Positions 1 through 26,549 of a stretch of 64,000 nt of DNA are shown here, in pieces; within the stretch, counting starts at the first letter, position 1; the number at the start of each line of letters is the position of its first letter. Origin of the DNA: Lycocorax pyrrhopterus obiensis (lineage: Eukaryota; Chordata; Aves; Passeriformes; Paradisaeidae); NCBI GenBank assembly GCA_014706295.1, contig JACSVZ010000016.1, positions 1,574,168 through 1,638,167 of the forward strand, in the 5' to 3' direction. The notes under the pieces were generated by a model. The model had not been told where the DNA came from. It saw only the letters and a program-made list of their open reading frames with translations, and made no database searches. Position numbers and translations under genes: made by a program.

Positions 1-1359
1 TACCCCAGGGGTCCCTGCTTGTCTTGCAAAGGCTGATTACAAACATGGAAATTCTGGGCTGTGGAGTAACCTGATGGAAATGCACCAGAGATATCCAGGG
101 CATTGGTGCTCTCCCTCTAAAATCTCTTTGGCTTTGCAGTGGGGTTTTCCAACCATTTTTCCAGCCCCATCCAAGCTAATGGGAGTTAGTAAAGCAGCAG
201 TCAAGCTGAGTGCTTAATTTCAGCCCACGAGCATCTTCCCAGAGCAGATGTGGAGATTAAAAAAAATAATATAGGATTAAGTATTCTGGGTAAACAAAGG
301 CAGTGCTGAACTATCCACATCTCCCCCTGGAACCACAAGAAACGGGGCTCCTGCCACCCCCAGATTCCCTCCATGGCATGATCCTGTGCCCCAGGCTGGT
401 TGGGCTGGGTTCAGGTATTCCCTGGATTCACGTAGGGGAGGCATTTTCCCTGCCCAGCACTGCCTGTACTGTGGGCATGGTGAGGAGGAGGAGGAGGAGG
501 GCAGACATGGCTGGATTGGGAGCTGACTCTGTGGACAGGACATGCCAGTACCCCTTGGGTGTGCACAGACTTGGATACCTTTCTTTTGCTAGGAATAAGT
601 GCAGGATTAGGGCTGTGTTGGCTGGCTCTGCCCCTTTTAAGTACAGCTTGGAGGGCACAAAGCATTTGGAAAAGGGTCACCTGACTGCTTTAGTGGCTCA
701 GTGTCCCTAATGGTGGAAGGACAGTGCTGCTGTTCTCCTGGGAGAAGCACATTTGGGTGCTGAGGATGAGCATCCCCCGAGAGCCCCTAAGAGCAGCCCC
801 AGCAGCTTCTCTGGAGCCAAAGCTGGGCTGGTGTGTCCCTGCCCTGGTTTCCTGTCATTGTCCTCAGGATGGGCAGGTTTTTGCTCTCACAGCCCATTCC
901 TGAGAGCACGTGGGGTGGCAGCTGTGGCACAGCTCCCTGGGTGCTGAGTGCTGCCTCCCCAGAGAGGCTGTTACAGTAAAAGATGTCACACGGAGCTGGA
1001 GCCTGTCACCAAACCTTGGTCTACCCCGCTGGGGAGAGCTTTGCTGTGTCTCTCCCACCATGGGAGACATCCTTGGAGCAAGCAGTCCCAGGGAGAAGGA
1101 ACACCAAGGATTTCCAAGCCCCTAATTAAAAAGAGTAGTTGGTTTAAATAGCAGAATTCCCTCGCTGGCTCGCTGCTCTGCTTCCATGTAGAGCTGCTGA
1201 GATGCCGGTCTTCCCACTGCTAATGAGCAAGCTGGTCCCACGGGGAAGCCAACCACAGGCACGGGAGATTCGGGATGCCATGGGGATTTTCCCTCTCCTC
1301 AGGGCCATTTTTCCCACCCCTCTCCATTAATTTTCCCTCGCTCCCCGCTTCCTCGGCAG
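1..1359 (+). other. EPHB3 intron 5, partial (3' end)
   Basis: No exon or CR1 is recognisable. The upstream 336-nt exon expected for the first fibronectin repeat is not in this stretch, so the window begins inside the intron. A short GAG repeat sits at 482-500. The short open frames on both strands resemble no family I know. Confidence 0.7.
482..500. repeat. (GAG)n microsatellite
   Basis: About six tandem GAG/GGA units within EPHB3 intron 5. Confidence 0.8.
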
Positions 1360-15967
<14,608 letters not shown>

Positions 15968-17440
15968 CGTCCCTTGTCCCACGGGGAGGGGCCGGGGAGG
16001 GCGCGCAGCAGAGGGCAGAGGTGGGAGGGGTGGAACTGACGTGGGGCAGCGCTGGGAGAGGAGCCGCCGCTGCCTGGGGACTGCGACCGCAGCCACAGGA
16101 TGTTCCTGGGACTCACCTCTGACTGGTGACTTCCGTTCCTCACCAACAGAAGCACACTTACCAATGTCATGGGGAACAGCGTATAAATACATATAAATAT
16201 GTACAAATCATATATTTAAAAAGCAAAGCAAAACAAAAAAAAAATCATAAAAAAACGATGAAGACAAACCAATGTGCGTTGGGGAAGCAAACCCAAACCC
16301 TAGAGACCAGACTCCAATCCTGCCACCAGTGAGCAGTGGTCGAAACTGAGAAGGAGGTAGGGGCTGTTGGGGAAGGGAGAGGCACGAGATGGAGCATCCT
16401 GTCCGGAGAAACCACCTTCCTTTTTCTTCTTTTGCCCTCCCTCCCAGCCCCGGCCCTCCCGGCTCACCCCGCTCCCCTCTCTGCTCACGGACTGGGTGGA
16501 AGTGTCCTCAGATGTCTCCGCAGCTCCCTGCCATTCCACCCGGGTGCCGCTCCGGCAACTACCAAAGGACTTCGCTGACCACTGCATGGGGGATCCGACT
16601 CAATCCAGTTAATGTCTTCATATTGAAGAAGAGATGTACCTTCAATAGAAAACCTTGGGTTTTGGTTTTTTTTTTCTCTTTTGCTTGCATTTTTTTTGCA
16701 AAAAGGAAAAAAAGAGGATTAAAAAAAAACAAACTCTCCATCCTGGAAAATGGAAAGAGGTGTTCCTGTGTGTGTGTGCGCGCTCGTGCGCCTGTGTATG
16801 TTGTCAACCTTCCGTGGACTCACTGCTTGTCCGTGACCGAAGACCAGCGCTGACCCTGCGGCCAGCAGCCGGCCGGCCCCCAGCCCGGGGGGCCAGGGGT
16901 TGTGCCCACAGCCCCCGGGGGCGGGAGGCAGCCGGGAAGCACCCGGCGGTGAAGGAAGCGCTCGGCATCCTGCACGTGGGGAGGAGGATGCCAAGGGCCG
17001 GCCGGCGTGGCGGGGACGGGACGGGACCGGAGGAGCCGCCGCGCGGCTGTGACAGGGTTGGTGGCTGCTGGAGGAGGAGAGATGCTCTGGGAAATGGACT
17101 GCTCAGGCCTCCAGGGCCTCGGTGATGTCTGGAAGATGGCTATGGAGGACTTTTTTCCCCCATCTTGTGGACCTAAGGATTTTGATATTGATTTATGGAC
17201 TTAGGTTTCATGGCTTCAGAGGTAGGTCCGAGTGTCTCGTGTGTCTCTGTCCATCCGTCCGTCCTGCTCCGTATTTTTCTGCTCTTCTTTATAGCCTCTC
17301 CCAGCGGATGTTTCCCCATATTTAATTTGATCTTTATTATTCTTTTTTTTGGTTCCTCCACTGGTCTCCTAGGGAAATTGATCCAGTTAAAATTGCCTGA
17401 CACGTGTCAGTGTTTACCCAGAATATTGTAAGGCTGGGCC
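15968..17440 (+). other. Probable EPHB3 3' untranslated region (end uncertain)
   Basis: The sequence directly after the stop lacks repeats and coding signal. It includes an AU-rich block with TATAAATA-, ATGTAC- and A-run-like elements (about 16175-16260), T/A runs at 16655-16730 and a GC-rich middle (16850-17050). I see no AATAAA before 19599; ATTAAA occurs at 16718. The 3' end is therefore not fixed, and the limit given is where the sequence character changes. Distal poly(A) signals at 19599 or 25995 could also serve. Confidence 0.5.
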
Positions 17441-18850
17441 ATCTGACTTCCCCCTGCGGATCGCGCCGGGAGTTTATAAAACAAATGAACTCTTAATAAG
17501 GCTTTTACTTGGAGGGCTGTGTGCGAGTTGCAGTGATCCATCACTGCGCTCTCGCCGGTGCTGTGCTGGCACCCGTGTGGTGGGGGAGCGGTGGCACGGG
17601 GTGGCTGTGGCTGTGCCTCAGAGGATGCGGGTCCCAGCTGGGATTTGGTGGCGCGGTGGCTCACGCGTACACGGAGACCCTCTGTCCTCCTCGGTCACGT
17701 TCTGTCCTTGCTCTTCCATCCCCACAGTGGCAATGCTCCACATCTGCTAGCGCCATGGGGATGTCCTGCATCCATCCATGTCCTGGGGGTGTTCCTGAGC
17801 CACAGGGATGCCCCATATCCAGCTGTGTTACAGGGGCTGCTTTACTTCTCAGCCCATGTCTGTCTGTGCCGCAGTGATGCCATGTCCATCACTGCCGTGA
17901 GGATGGCTCACGCCCACCTGGGCTGTGGGTTTTCCCCATGTCTGTCCTTGCCCACATCCAGCTACACCATGGGATTGCTCCACGTCCATCTGCCCCATCG
18001 TATTCCCATCTATGCCTGGAGATGCCTCACCAGATTTGCTTGTTGCCACTGAACACAAGGGGACAAGCCTGTGTTCTGCCTGCTGCCAGCACCTGTCCAC
18101 ATATCCTGGGTGGGAGCACTGTCCCTTGTGTGTTGGGGCTGCCAGGGTGCTCTGTGGCTGGGGGGACCCCTGTGTATGCCGTGAGGAGCACGTGCTCAGT
18201 TCATGGTGGTTCATGAGGAACATGTTCATTGGGTCATGCTCATGGTCCATCAGTGCCAGCAGGTGAAGGACCCTTTGGGGTGCTCTTTCCACCTCCAGTT
18301 CTTCTTCTTGCATTGCCCAAGGCAGATGACCCGTGCTCTGCTGAGGAACGGGAACTAACAAGATGCAGGAATGAGCTTGTTTCAATTCACTGAACTCCCC
18401 CCAGAGAAAGAGGCAGAGAAAAACACCCCTTGTTTACAACAGCAGGGACTGCTCCTCGTCCTGTCTGGTAGACGATTGCTAATACCTCTCGGGATGCTGG
18501 CGGCCCAAATCTGTATTCTGGGATGTTGTCACACGGAACACAACATGCAGATGGAGCGGGTGCCGCGCATGCTAATGCGCCGCCCCGCCACATTGGTATT
18601 CGCTGGCGCTGAAGGGTCCTTTGTGGGGTTTTTTTATGATTTCTCTTTTATTGGAAGGAAGCTAAAGGCGTTTAAAGGAACGAGTGACAGCCACATGGGC
18701 TAAATATCAATACTGTGCCTTTACGGCTCCCCTGCCGCTGTCACCGGCCCCGCGAGCACCTGTGAGGCAGCTGCTGCTGCCTGCTCGGTGCCGTCCTTGC
18801 CCCGCCACACCACGGCAACCCTGGTTTAATGTAAACCCTTTAGTGCAGAG
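17441..18850. other. EPHB3 3' flank, no gene recognised
   Basis: No coding exon or CR1 is recognised. Many tandem-like CATGTCCATC/CCCATGTCTG phrases at 17700-18000 suggest an old degenerate simple repeat. The stretch 18470-18680 (TGCTAATG, then T-rich) is less repetitive and could be conserved. Confidence 0.6.
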
Positions 18851-19090
18851 CCACAGTGTCATAGGGTGAGAGTGGATCTCTGAGATCATCGAGTCCAACC
18901 TGTGACCGATCCCCACCATGTCAGCCAGTCCGGAGAACTGAGTGCCATGTCCAGTGCTCCTTGAACACCTCCAAGGATGGGGATTCCACCACCTCCCTGG
19001 GCAGCCCATTCCAATGTTTAACCACTCCTTCAGTGAAGAAATTCTTCCTGGTGTCCAACTTGAACCTCCCCTGACTCAGCTTGAGGCCGT
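18851..19090 (-). mobile_element. CR1 LINE 3' fragment, about 240 bp
   Basis: Minus-strand CR1 of a different subfamily: on minus it reads ...AAGAATTTCTTCACTGAAGG, then GGAGGTGGTGGAATCCCCAT, GGTTGGACTCGATGATCTCA, to the end near 18851. Confidence 0.9.
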
Positions 19091-19598
19091 TTCATCGTGA
19101 ATATGAAATGTGAAACATTCAGTCCTGCCCATCCCACCCAGCAGACCAGGTACCCCTGAGGGATCAAACAGGCTGTCTGAGTGCTCAGGTGCTATCAGAG
19201 ATGCCAAGACCATCTTGGCTGATGGTGCTCCTTGGCTCTGGGCCACCAGCAGTGCCCCTGGGCATTGCCAGGGCTGGTGGCCTTTCCATTCTGTTGCTCT
19301 TTCCCAGCTGTCCAACATCTGATGTCTCCTGAGCTGTGTCAGAGCAGATGATTCCCATATCCCACCACTCCTAACCAGCTGTCCCCACATCTTGGCCTCG
19401 TGCTGGGACCTGAACGTGTCCCCTCCAGGGTCATGCAAGAGCCCAGCAGCAGATTGGTGGTGCTCAGGGCTGAGCAAAGAGAGTGCCAGTGGGCTCAAAC
19501 AAATCCCTGCAGCGAAGAGGCATCATGGGCCAAGGGAGTTGCTGTCAAGGTGATTGTTGAGGGAGGGTCACCAGGGGCCACCTGTTCTCTTGCCTTTC
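19091..19598. other. Unassigned segment between CR1 and an AATAAA
   Basis: No gene is recognised. The segment is flanked by the 9-bp direct repeat CGTTTCATC (19088-19096 and 19608-19616) and ends in AATAAA. It could be an unidentified insertion; it has no TG...CA ends. Confidence 0.4.
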
Positions 19599-19604
19599 AA
19601 TAAA
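19599..19604 (+). terminator. Candidate poly(A) signal AATAAA
   Basis: First canonical hexamer downstream of the EPHB3 stop on the + strand, 3.6 kb away. A TG/T-rich stretch follows at 19638-19700. It could end a long EPHB3 3' UTR, or be incidental. Confidence 0.3.
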
Positions 19605-22600
19605 AGTCGTTTCATCCAAACCAGAAGATTTCACCATCAGTCTGTTAGTGGAAAACAAAGGGGAAAGTCCAAAATAGCCATGTTTGGTTTTTGGTTTTTA
19701 TCGAAAAAAACAGCATAAAAATTTCAGATGACTTCTGACAGACCATTTTGTTTCTTTAGAGTTTCTTCCGAGTAAAATCAGTTTTACAAACTGTGAAGCC
19801 TTTCTGTGTGGAAGTGACAGTGCTATCCCTGCCTGGCCATGGCAGCAGCGTTGTGTTTGACCTGCTCCTCCTTTTCCTTCGTCAGATGCCAAGGAAGAGG
19901 CTCTCACCTTGACTTGGGTGGCACCTCTTTGATGCTGCCCTGTTGCTCCTACTCCAGCGAGAGCCTCTTCCTTGGTCTAAAGATGAACACTCCGATTTCA
20001 CGTCTTCAGATCCACACTGCTTGGTGTTGGACTTCCTTTCTTTGATCCCAGAGGAGAAGGGATGGCTCAGAAACTGTTTTCTCCCTGCAGAGTTTTGGTT
20101 TAAAGGGAAGAAAACGGAGTGTTGGATCAAAGAGGACCAACTGCACTGGCCTCCCCTCTGGGCTGGGCTCCATCCATCACACAGGGTCCTGGTGGGTTCC
20201 TGTGCCATGTGGAAGTGCTGGGAGATGCCCATTGCTGGTGAACCCCACGGGGTTGCATCCTGACCCTCGCCACTGCTCATGGGTGAAGCTCAGTCACGGT
20301 GCCTTGCTCCTTTGGCTGCATCCCACATGAATATCCGTGCATGGATGTGGCTGCTCGCCCGGGTGAGCCCACCTCGCCCTCGCCCCTGATCCTGGCCTTT
20401 CACTCTGCGCTCTGCAGTCGTCAGCTCCCTCTCTCCATTTCTATGGCAACTGTAAAAACCTCAGCCCTTTTGTGTCTTTTTTAGAGTTTTCTTTTTTTGT
20501 GTGTCTGGGTTGGCTTTGTCCTTTTTGCATAGAGCATTAAATCAAAAAAGGAACTTTTGGCTACCAAACCCCTGCTCTGAGCTTGGCCCAGGGTCTCGTG
20601 TGAGAATCAGTGGGCAAGATCCTCTCAACTGGAGTGGGTGTTGCCAAGTGGCTTCACATTTCCAGCCCCGCTGTTACTTCCCTCATCCCCCAAAAACCCC
20701 CATTTGCAATTCAGCTGCATCGTTCTCCCCTGGGGCTTTTCCGTGCTTTTTCCACAGCCCCATCCCTGGGTGTGATGGAGGAGCAGCAGGTTTCTCAATG
20801 GCAGCAATTAGAAGGAGATGTGGTGCCTCTGCCAGTGAAGGTGAACCCAAGCCCCTCGCACATCCGAAGCTTGAACGTGGAAGAAGAGCGTGTATTAATG
20901 GCATAATTATGTGCCTCTTTCCAGAAAAAAAAAGGAATGTATTTTATGCCATTTAATGACCTTCAAATTAACAGTTCTTTGAAAGCACTTATGTATATTT
21001 AATTTTAAATGTTGCTGCAAGTCAAAGCAGGGCTTGCGATGAAAACAGCAGGCAGCCGGTTTTTAAATAAGAGTGATCTTGAACCATTATTTCTGAGCCT
21101 GTCAGCTTTTGGTGCCTCTAATGCTCCTTTGCCAAGGAGAAAACAGGGCTGTCCTTCCCCCTGCCCGCCTTGTGCCAGCCTGAGTCCCATGGGATCTCCT
21201 CTGCTGCTCTCTGCTTTTCCCGGTGTTTGATTCAGAGAGAGGGAAGGGTTGGGTTGGGGTTGGGTTGCAGAATCTCATCAGTAAGTTTGCCTGCATCCCA
21301 AGGACGTCTCTGTGGGAACATCCCAGTTGGCCCATGGTCTGGGATGAACCATTGGGCATCGCCTAGGAAAGGATTTTCTGCACTGCCATCAGCCCTTGCT
21401 GTTGTTCTGCGGTGAGGACAGACACGTTTCCCTTCGTTAGAGTCTGAATTAAGGCTTTTGCCTCTGATCCATAAAGACTGCCGATACATCTGAGCCACTC
21501 TGTGTTCACTTGGAAATCATTACTCTTAAACATTGAATTCGAGTTAAAAAAAAAAGGATCAATCAGCTTCTGTGGCAAGGAATGGATTTACAGACCCGGA
21601 AACGTTGTGTAGCTCCACGGGCACCCGTCCTCCTTGTGCTGCTGGGGAAGGGTGGGGGCCAGGGAGTCACACCCAGCTCCAACGCTCACCCAGTGCTGCT
21701 CGTCCCTGCTGCCCCCATGTCCCCGCTGCGCGAGGAGCTGCAGGGGGATTTCATGTTCCGGTCGTCGTCTGCTGTGGTGCCTCTTCCGTGAAGGATCCTG
21801 CCAGGGTGGAGAGTGATCCAGTTCTTGGATCATTCCCAGTGAGTCTCCACAGGATTTTGGAAGTGCCAGGAACTTCTTGAGTGATGATGGAGGAGAAGCC
21901 AAGTCCACACTGATGGGACTCCTGGGCGAGTTGTATCACCCCATCAGTGATTTCTTTGCTGCTCCTGTTTTGGCTTATAATTTTCATATTTTTGGGGTGT
22001 TGGAGGGGTCCTTTGGGATCATCTTGGATGATCAACCCTCCTGCCATGGGGGAGTGGCTCTGCCTGTCCCAGCTGAGCTCAATCTCCTCCAAAGCCTATC
22101 TGGGAGGTGTGAGAGCTGCTGCTGGGTTGTGCTCTCCCATTGTTGATGTCTTCAGGGTTTGGCTTTGTGTCTCAGGGGAGATCTGCTGGCTCATGTCCAT
22201 CACTTGGCCCAGATGGGCTGTGTTGCTTTCCCAGGGTTTGGCATGGGAAGAGGAGCTGCTCCAATCAGGAGAGGGCCTCCCTGCTCTGCTTTGCCTGGCT
22301 GGAAGAGATGTAGGGTGGGAACCATGAGCATCCATGGCAGTAAAAGTGGTGTCTGGGTTCCCATCAGAGCAGCAGGTCGGTGCTGGGGAGGGGAGTGCAC
22401 CCGTCCTGGTGACCGTGGTGCCCTTCACCTGTGCCTTTTGGGGTTGTCAGAGCTGCTGGCACTCGGGATGGTGTCCCAGGGCTGTCACTTTTGGCTGGCT
22501 GTCCTCCACGGACCAGCAGTGTGAGCACCCCTCCAGCCCGGGCATAGCTGCCCCCCTTCCCCATCTGTGTCCGAGCATCGCTGCTGCTTCTGCTCTCCTT

Positions 22601-22820
22601 CCTCGGGCCACTGGAAGTTAAACAGCCCTGAAGGCCCTGGCTGTCCCACCCTGCTCCGCTGTAGTGGCTGCTCTGGGGACACCTCCGGGTCCCTGCGGAC
22701 CCCAGCACGTGGACAGCTGCATTGCAGGGGACACAGCTGTGGAGGGGGTGGCCCCCTCAGTGGCAGAGGCAGGATGGCGTTGAGGTCTCCTGGCCTGTCT
22801 CTGGAGGGAGATGCTGGAGG
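19605..22820. other. Intergenic, CR1-free
   Basis: No coding exon or RNA gene is recognised in 3.2 kb. AT-rich, low-repeat stretches at 19690-19800 and 20880-21080 resemble conserved noncoding DNA. A direct repeat of an AGGAAGAGGCTCTC-like sequence, once per strand (about 19890 and 19960), is seen. Confidence 0.5.
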
Positions 22821-22985
22821 AGGTTAATCTGAACAAACCAGCCTTGTGAATTCTAAGTGGATTAGCTGAACTCTGCTCCTTCCCGAAACAGACAGCGCCC
22901 TTTTGGGGCGGATGTGGAAGTGGATTAAGCAAAAATCTCCTTAAGGCTGCGTTAATTCTAGATAAGTGTAGGGGGATTAACGCCC
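22821..22985. promoter_or_regulatory. Candidate enhancer with three GGATTA motifs
   Basis: GGATTA occurs at 22859-22864, 22922-22927 and 22974-22979, and TAATCT at 22825-22830. These are sites of the kind bound by OTX/PITX/GSC homeodomains. The stretch has no repeats and no coding signal. The function is inferred only. Confidence 0.35.
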
Positions 22986-23930
22986 ATCCACTTAAAAAAA
23001 TTAATTGGAGTGAACTTTTCTCTGTGTCCCCAAGTAAACAAGGCTCGACAGCTTTCCCCATCCAGCAGCTGGGCCGTGCCTTTCCCTCCTCCGCTCTCCC
23101 ATCCCCTCATATTGTGCACGAGCTGCCATCGTGGTGGGGGAACCTGCTCCACTCTGATTATCCTCAGGGGCCTCATTAGGTGATTGAACCCTTGTGTGAA
23201 GGCAGGGAGAGAGGGCAGGAAAATTATGGTCACCATCAGTGCAATTATCAATGCTAATTAGTGCCAAGCAGGACTGACAGCGGGAGGTGCAGCCCATGCC
23301 AAGCGTTGTCTGAGGAGCCAGGTGAGCCTCACATCTCATCCTTGTGGGGGCTTCCATGGACAGGCAGATGTGGAACGTGCACAGAGCAGCTGGTTTACTT
23401 ATTTATCCCCACCACGCTTTGGGTGAACTCTTCAGATTGCCCAGCCTAAATATTTGGGAGCCAGCCAGAGGCTGCCGTGCTCAGGGATTCAGGCTGGGGT
23501 CAGTGCCTGGGTGGCAGTGCCACGTCATGACCCTGATGGTGCCTGGGTGGGGATGGGGTTCTGGGAGGCCCCAGGGAAAAGGGAGTGAGGTGTGACTCCC
23601 TTTGCAGAGGGTTTGGGAATGGGCCGGTGCTCAGGGATACAGGGATGGCTTTGGGTCACTCCCAGAGCTGCCTCCATCCTTCCCCATTCCCACCATCTGC
23701 TCCTTTTTTCCATGGCATCACACGGGCACAGCAGCTGCGTTTGCAGTGCCACCCATCCTCGATTATTTTGGGTATTTGCAGTTCTGCCCTTTCCCATGAG
23801 AGTGGAAAGGGAGAGCGCCCCGGGGCTGACACGGTGCCCGCATCCCAACCACGCTGCTCGATAACTCCTTCCCTCATGGAACGCCTTCTCATCACGAACA
23901 CGGCGTTTGTATCGCTATTTGTGTCACGCC
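22986..23930. other. Intergenic, no gene recognised
   Basis: Mixed composition with an AT-richer part at 22980-23260. No CR1 or exon is seen. Confidence 0.5.
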
Positions 23931-24520
23931 AGCCCTCGGGGGCTGAGATCAAAGCCCTCCGGCCGCCTCGCAGGGGTTCCCACGCCGGCGCTCCGAGAGG
24001 AGGAGGAGGAGGAGGAGGTGGGATGAGGGATGAGGGGGTGACTCGGTGGCTGCGTACCTGGGGATGAGCTGCGCTGCCCGCCCCCATCCTCCTCCAGCTG
24101 TCCATGACCTGTCCCTCGGGTCCCTGGAGGTCCCTCCTTTGGGATCGGCCCAAATCATCTTTAGCTGTCCCCGGATCCTTTTCGCCCCGACGGAGGGAAG
24201 GGCTGCAGCTCGTGTGGGAGGGCTGAGCCGGCAGCCACCACCGCCGGGAGGGCGCGGGTTCCCCGGGGAAAATACACCCCCGGACCCTTGGGCCGCTCTG
24301 CTGCTGCCGGGCGGGTTGGGAAGGACGGCTGGAAGGGCTGGGAATGCCGCGGGGGAAGGCGGCGGCGGAGCCGGGAGCAGCGCCCGGGGCCGGAGCCATC
24401 GCTCGCGTCCGGCTTTAATGTGGCAGAATCCGGAGCCGATACAAATCACCACCGCCCCACCTCGATTTGCACCCATCCCCCGGACCCGCCCGGCTCAGCC
24501 AACGAGTTCGGCGTCGTTAC
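23931..24520. promoter_or_regulatory. CpG-rich island without an assigned gene
   Basis: CpG is dense here compared with the flanks (for example CGGCCGCCTCG, CACGCCGGCG, GGCGGCGGCGGAGCCGGG). It includes a GGA repeat at 23996-24019. Long open frames on both strands are what GC-rich DNA produces by chance. This is a candidate promoter for an unannotated transcript on either strand, possibly the one ending near 26015. Confidence 0.5.
23996..24019. repeat. (GGA)n microsatellite
   Basis: Seven to eight GGA units within the CpG island. Confidence 0.9.
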
Positions 24521-25530
24521 ATCAGTTGTGTTTCTGTCACAGCTTTTTCCCAGCTGTTTGGCTGTTCTGATCCCATCAACGAGAGCTGTGAGACCAAACC
24601 TCCAAGCACGGCACCGAAAATGGCCCCCTGTGCCCAAGAAATACCCGCCAATATCTTTTCCCCCAGCTGAAGTTCCCTTTTTTTAAAAGATAATCTCAAT
24701 TTCTCTTCCCTTTTCTCTGCCCCCTTTTCCACCAAACACGGCATTACTAAATAAAACTTTCATTACTACCTGGGTTTGCTAAAGAAAAAAATTATTTCCA
24801 TTCAGGAGAATGATGAATTTTAATAGGAGTGAAATGTCAGGCACAGCTGGAGTGGGTTTCTGAAAGCATTGGTATGTTTGGAGAGGCACAGGGATGCCCG
24901 GCAATAATTAGCCAGTGAGCCCCGCTTTTTTGTGGCCCAGCAAAGGGACCCAGCAGTCAATTGCTTCGTTATTTAATGTGCTGCCTTTATGTTTCCAAGG
25001 TGCAATTGTATATTAAAAGCATCTTTGCCTCTCCAAAGTGGCTAAATAATGGGATTTTGCTGCTGTGTGGCACTTCTTGGTTGCAGGGTGTGGAGAAGGT
25101 GCTCCTGGGGCTGCTCCTCTGGTTCCCAGCCCTTCTGGTTTCCCGCTGGCAGCGGAGAAAATGGGGATTTTTTGTTACATTGGAAAAAGCGATTTGATGG
25201 TGGTTTGCTCCTGCTTTACACCCGAGGGGGGCTCGTCTTGCAGTGGGAGGAGAGGGGAAGGCATCGTGGCTGCTGGGGGACACGGAAAGCCCCCCGCCCC
25301 CAAAATCGCGTCCCATCCTCCGCTCCCTAAAGCAACTCAGCCTCACAAAGAATTCCGTCTCTTCCATTCCTTCCTTTTCCCCTTGAGGAGAAATGGAGAG
25401 CTTTCAGTGAAATCATCACTTTTCTGACAGCATATTAATTAATCCCTGCTTTTTGTGGGTTGGTTTTGTTTTGTTTTTGGGGTTTTTTTTTGAAAGGCTG
25501 TATGTGCTGTAAGGAACCTTTGGGTTTCTC
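24521..25530. other. Intergenic or intronic spacer between two CpG-rich blocks
   Basis: AT-rich (about 24740-25070) and repeat-poor, with T runs at 25465-25495. No exon is recognised. Confidence 0.5.
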
Positions 25531-26015
25531 CTGGCGCGGCCCCCGCCGGCTGCAGGACGAGGCTGCGGGGTGGGGGGGGGGCTCGGCGGGGAAGGGCGCG
25601 TGGCTCTCTGAGCTCCGGACGTGCCTATTCTCACCCTCTCCTCGTCTCCCTCTTGCCTTGCAGGGGCGTCGAGTGCAGCATTGCAGCGGGGCGGCAGCGC
25701 CGGGGAGGGGCCCCAGGGGCCGCTCCCCCTCCTCCCACCGCAGGATGCTCCGGGAGGTCCCGCAGCGCCCCGGTCCCCGTCCCCCCGAGCCGCGGCGTGT
25801 CCCGGGCCAGCCCTACCCTGTCCTGTACATAACCAGTGAGATGTCTGTAAAAGATTTCGACCCTTGGAATTTTTTTTTGCTCCCCTCTCCCCTTCCCCCT
25901 CCCCTTCTTCCCCAATTTGTTGATTGTGTTGAAATTGTCGGAGTTTGTAACAGTATCTTTCAGAGAATATTGTACTAAAGAGAAAATTGCACTCAATAAA
26001 AAGGATGAAATAAGC
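25531..26015 (+). other. Candidate terminal exon of an unannotated + strand transcript
   Basis: A strong acceptor (CTCCCTCTTGCCTTGCAG) ends at 25663 inside a CpG-rich block. The sequence then passes into a T-rich stretch with four TGTA motifs (25824, 25846, 25946, 25971) and AATAAA at 25995-26000. This is the layout of a real 3' end. Open frames across 25664-25978 match no protein I know. It could be a noncoding RNA exon, the last exon of a gene starting at the 24 kb CpG island, or a distal EPHB3 3' end. Confidence 0.45.
25995..26000 (+). terminator. Poly(A) signal AATAAA with upstream TGTA motifs
   Basis: CACTCAATAAAAAGG preceded by four TGTA elements within 175 bp, the arrangement recognised by the CFIm and CPSF cleavage factors. 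Confidence 0.55.
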
Positions 26016-26549
26016 CTGGTCCCTCGCCTTCCCCTTCCCAGGGGCAGCCTTCCTGCTGCCGGCTTCTCTTCAGCGCGGAGCTGGGGGAGTGTTTGTCATG
26101 AATATTCATTTGGGGAACTGGCAGCGCTCCACCGCTCCTTGACTTACCTCGAATGTTGATGTCTATCAGATTTGGCTCCCTGGTTTGTAAATGAAGTGAC
26201 TTTATTCTCGGCGATCCCTATCGCAGCTTGCTCGCAGCAGAAAAGCCGGGAGAAGGAGTTTTCCTGGCACGGGGCTTGGTGCGGAGCGCGTTTCAAAACC
26301 CTCGTGTGCGATCGCTCAGGGAAGCTGCGCTGGAAGCGCTGGCTGCGATCAAAGCGCCGTCCCTGCTGGCTCCGCGCGTCCCGAGTCCTGCTGGAGCCTG
26401 TCCATGCAAAGGCTGATGCTCGTCTTGAGCCTGCTTTCCTTAAGGATTACTGGAAATGATGGCTGGAAAATGGATTCTTCCTCGTGCATTGGCTGCGCTT
26501 GGGCATTTTGTCCTGCTGGGATCAGTGACACAGCTCTGCCACATGCACT
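26016..26549. other. Intergenic, no gene recognised
   Basis: Contains TGAATATTCAT at 26099-26109, a near-palindromic AT motif. Nothing else is recognised. Confidence 0.5.

Noticed and set aside
1..1359. Search for the first fibronectin III exon upstream of exon 6
   Set aside because: No frame shows FN3 strands or the cysteine-rich region. The exon is outside the window.
23656..24399. 247-codon minus-strand open frame
   Set aside because: Lies in the CpG island where stops are rare by composition. No domain is recognised.
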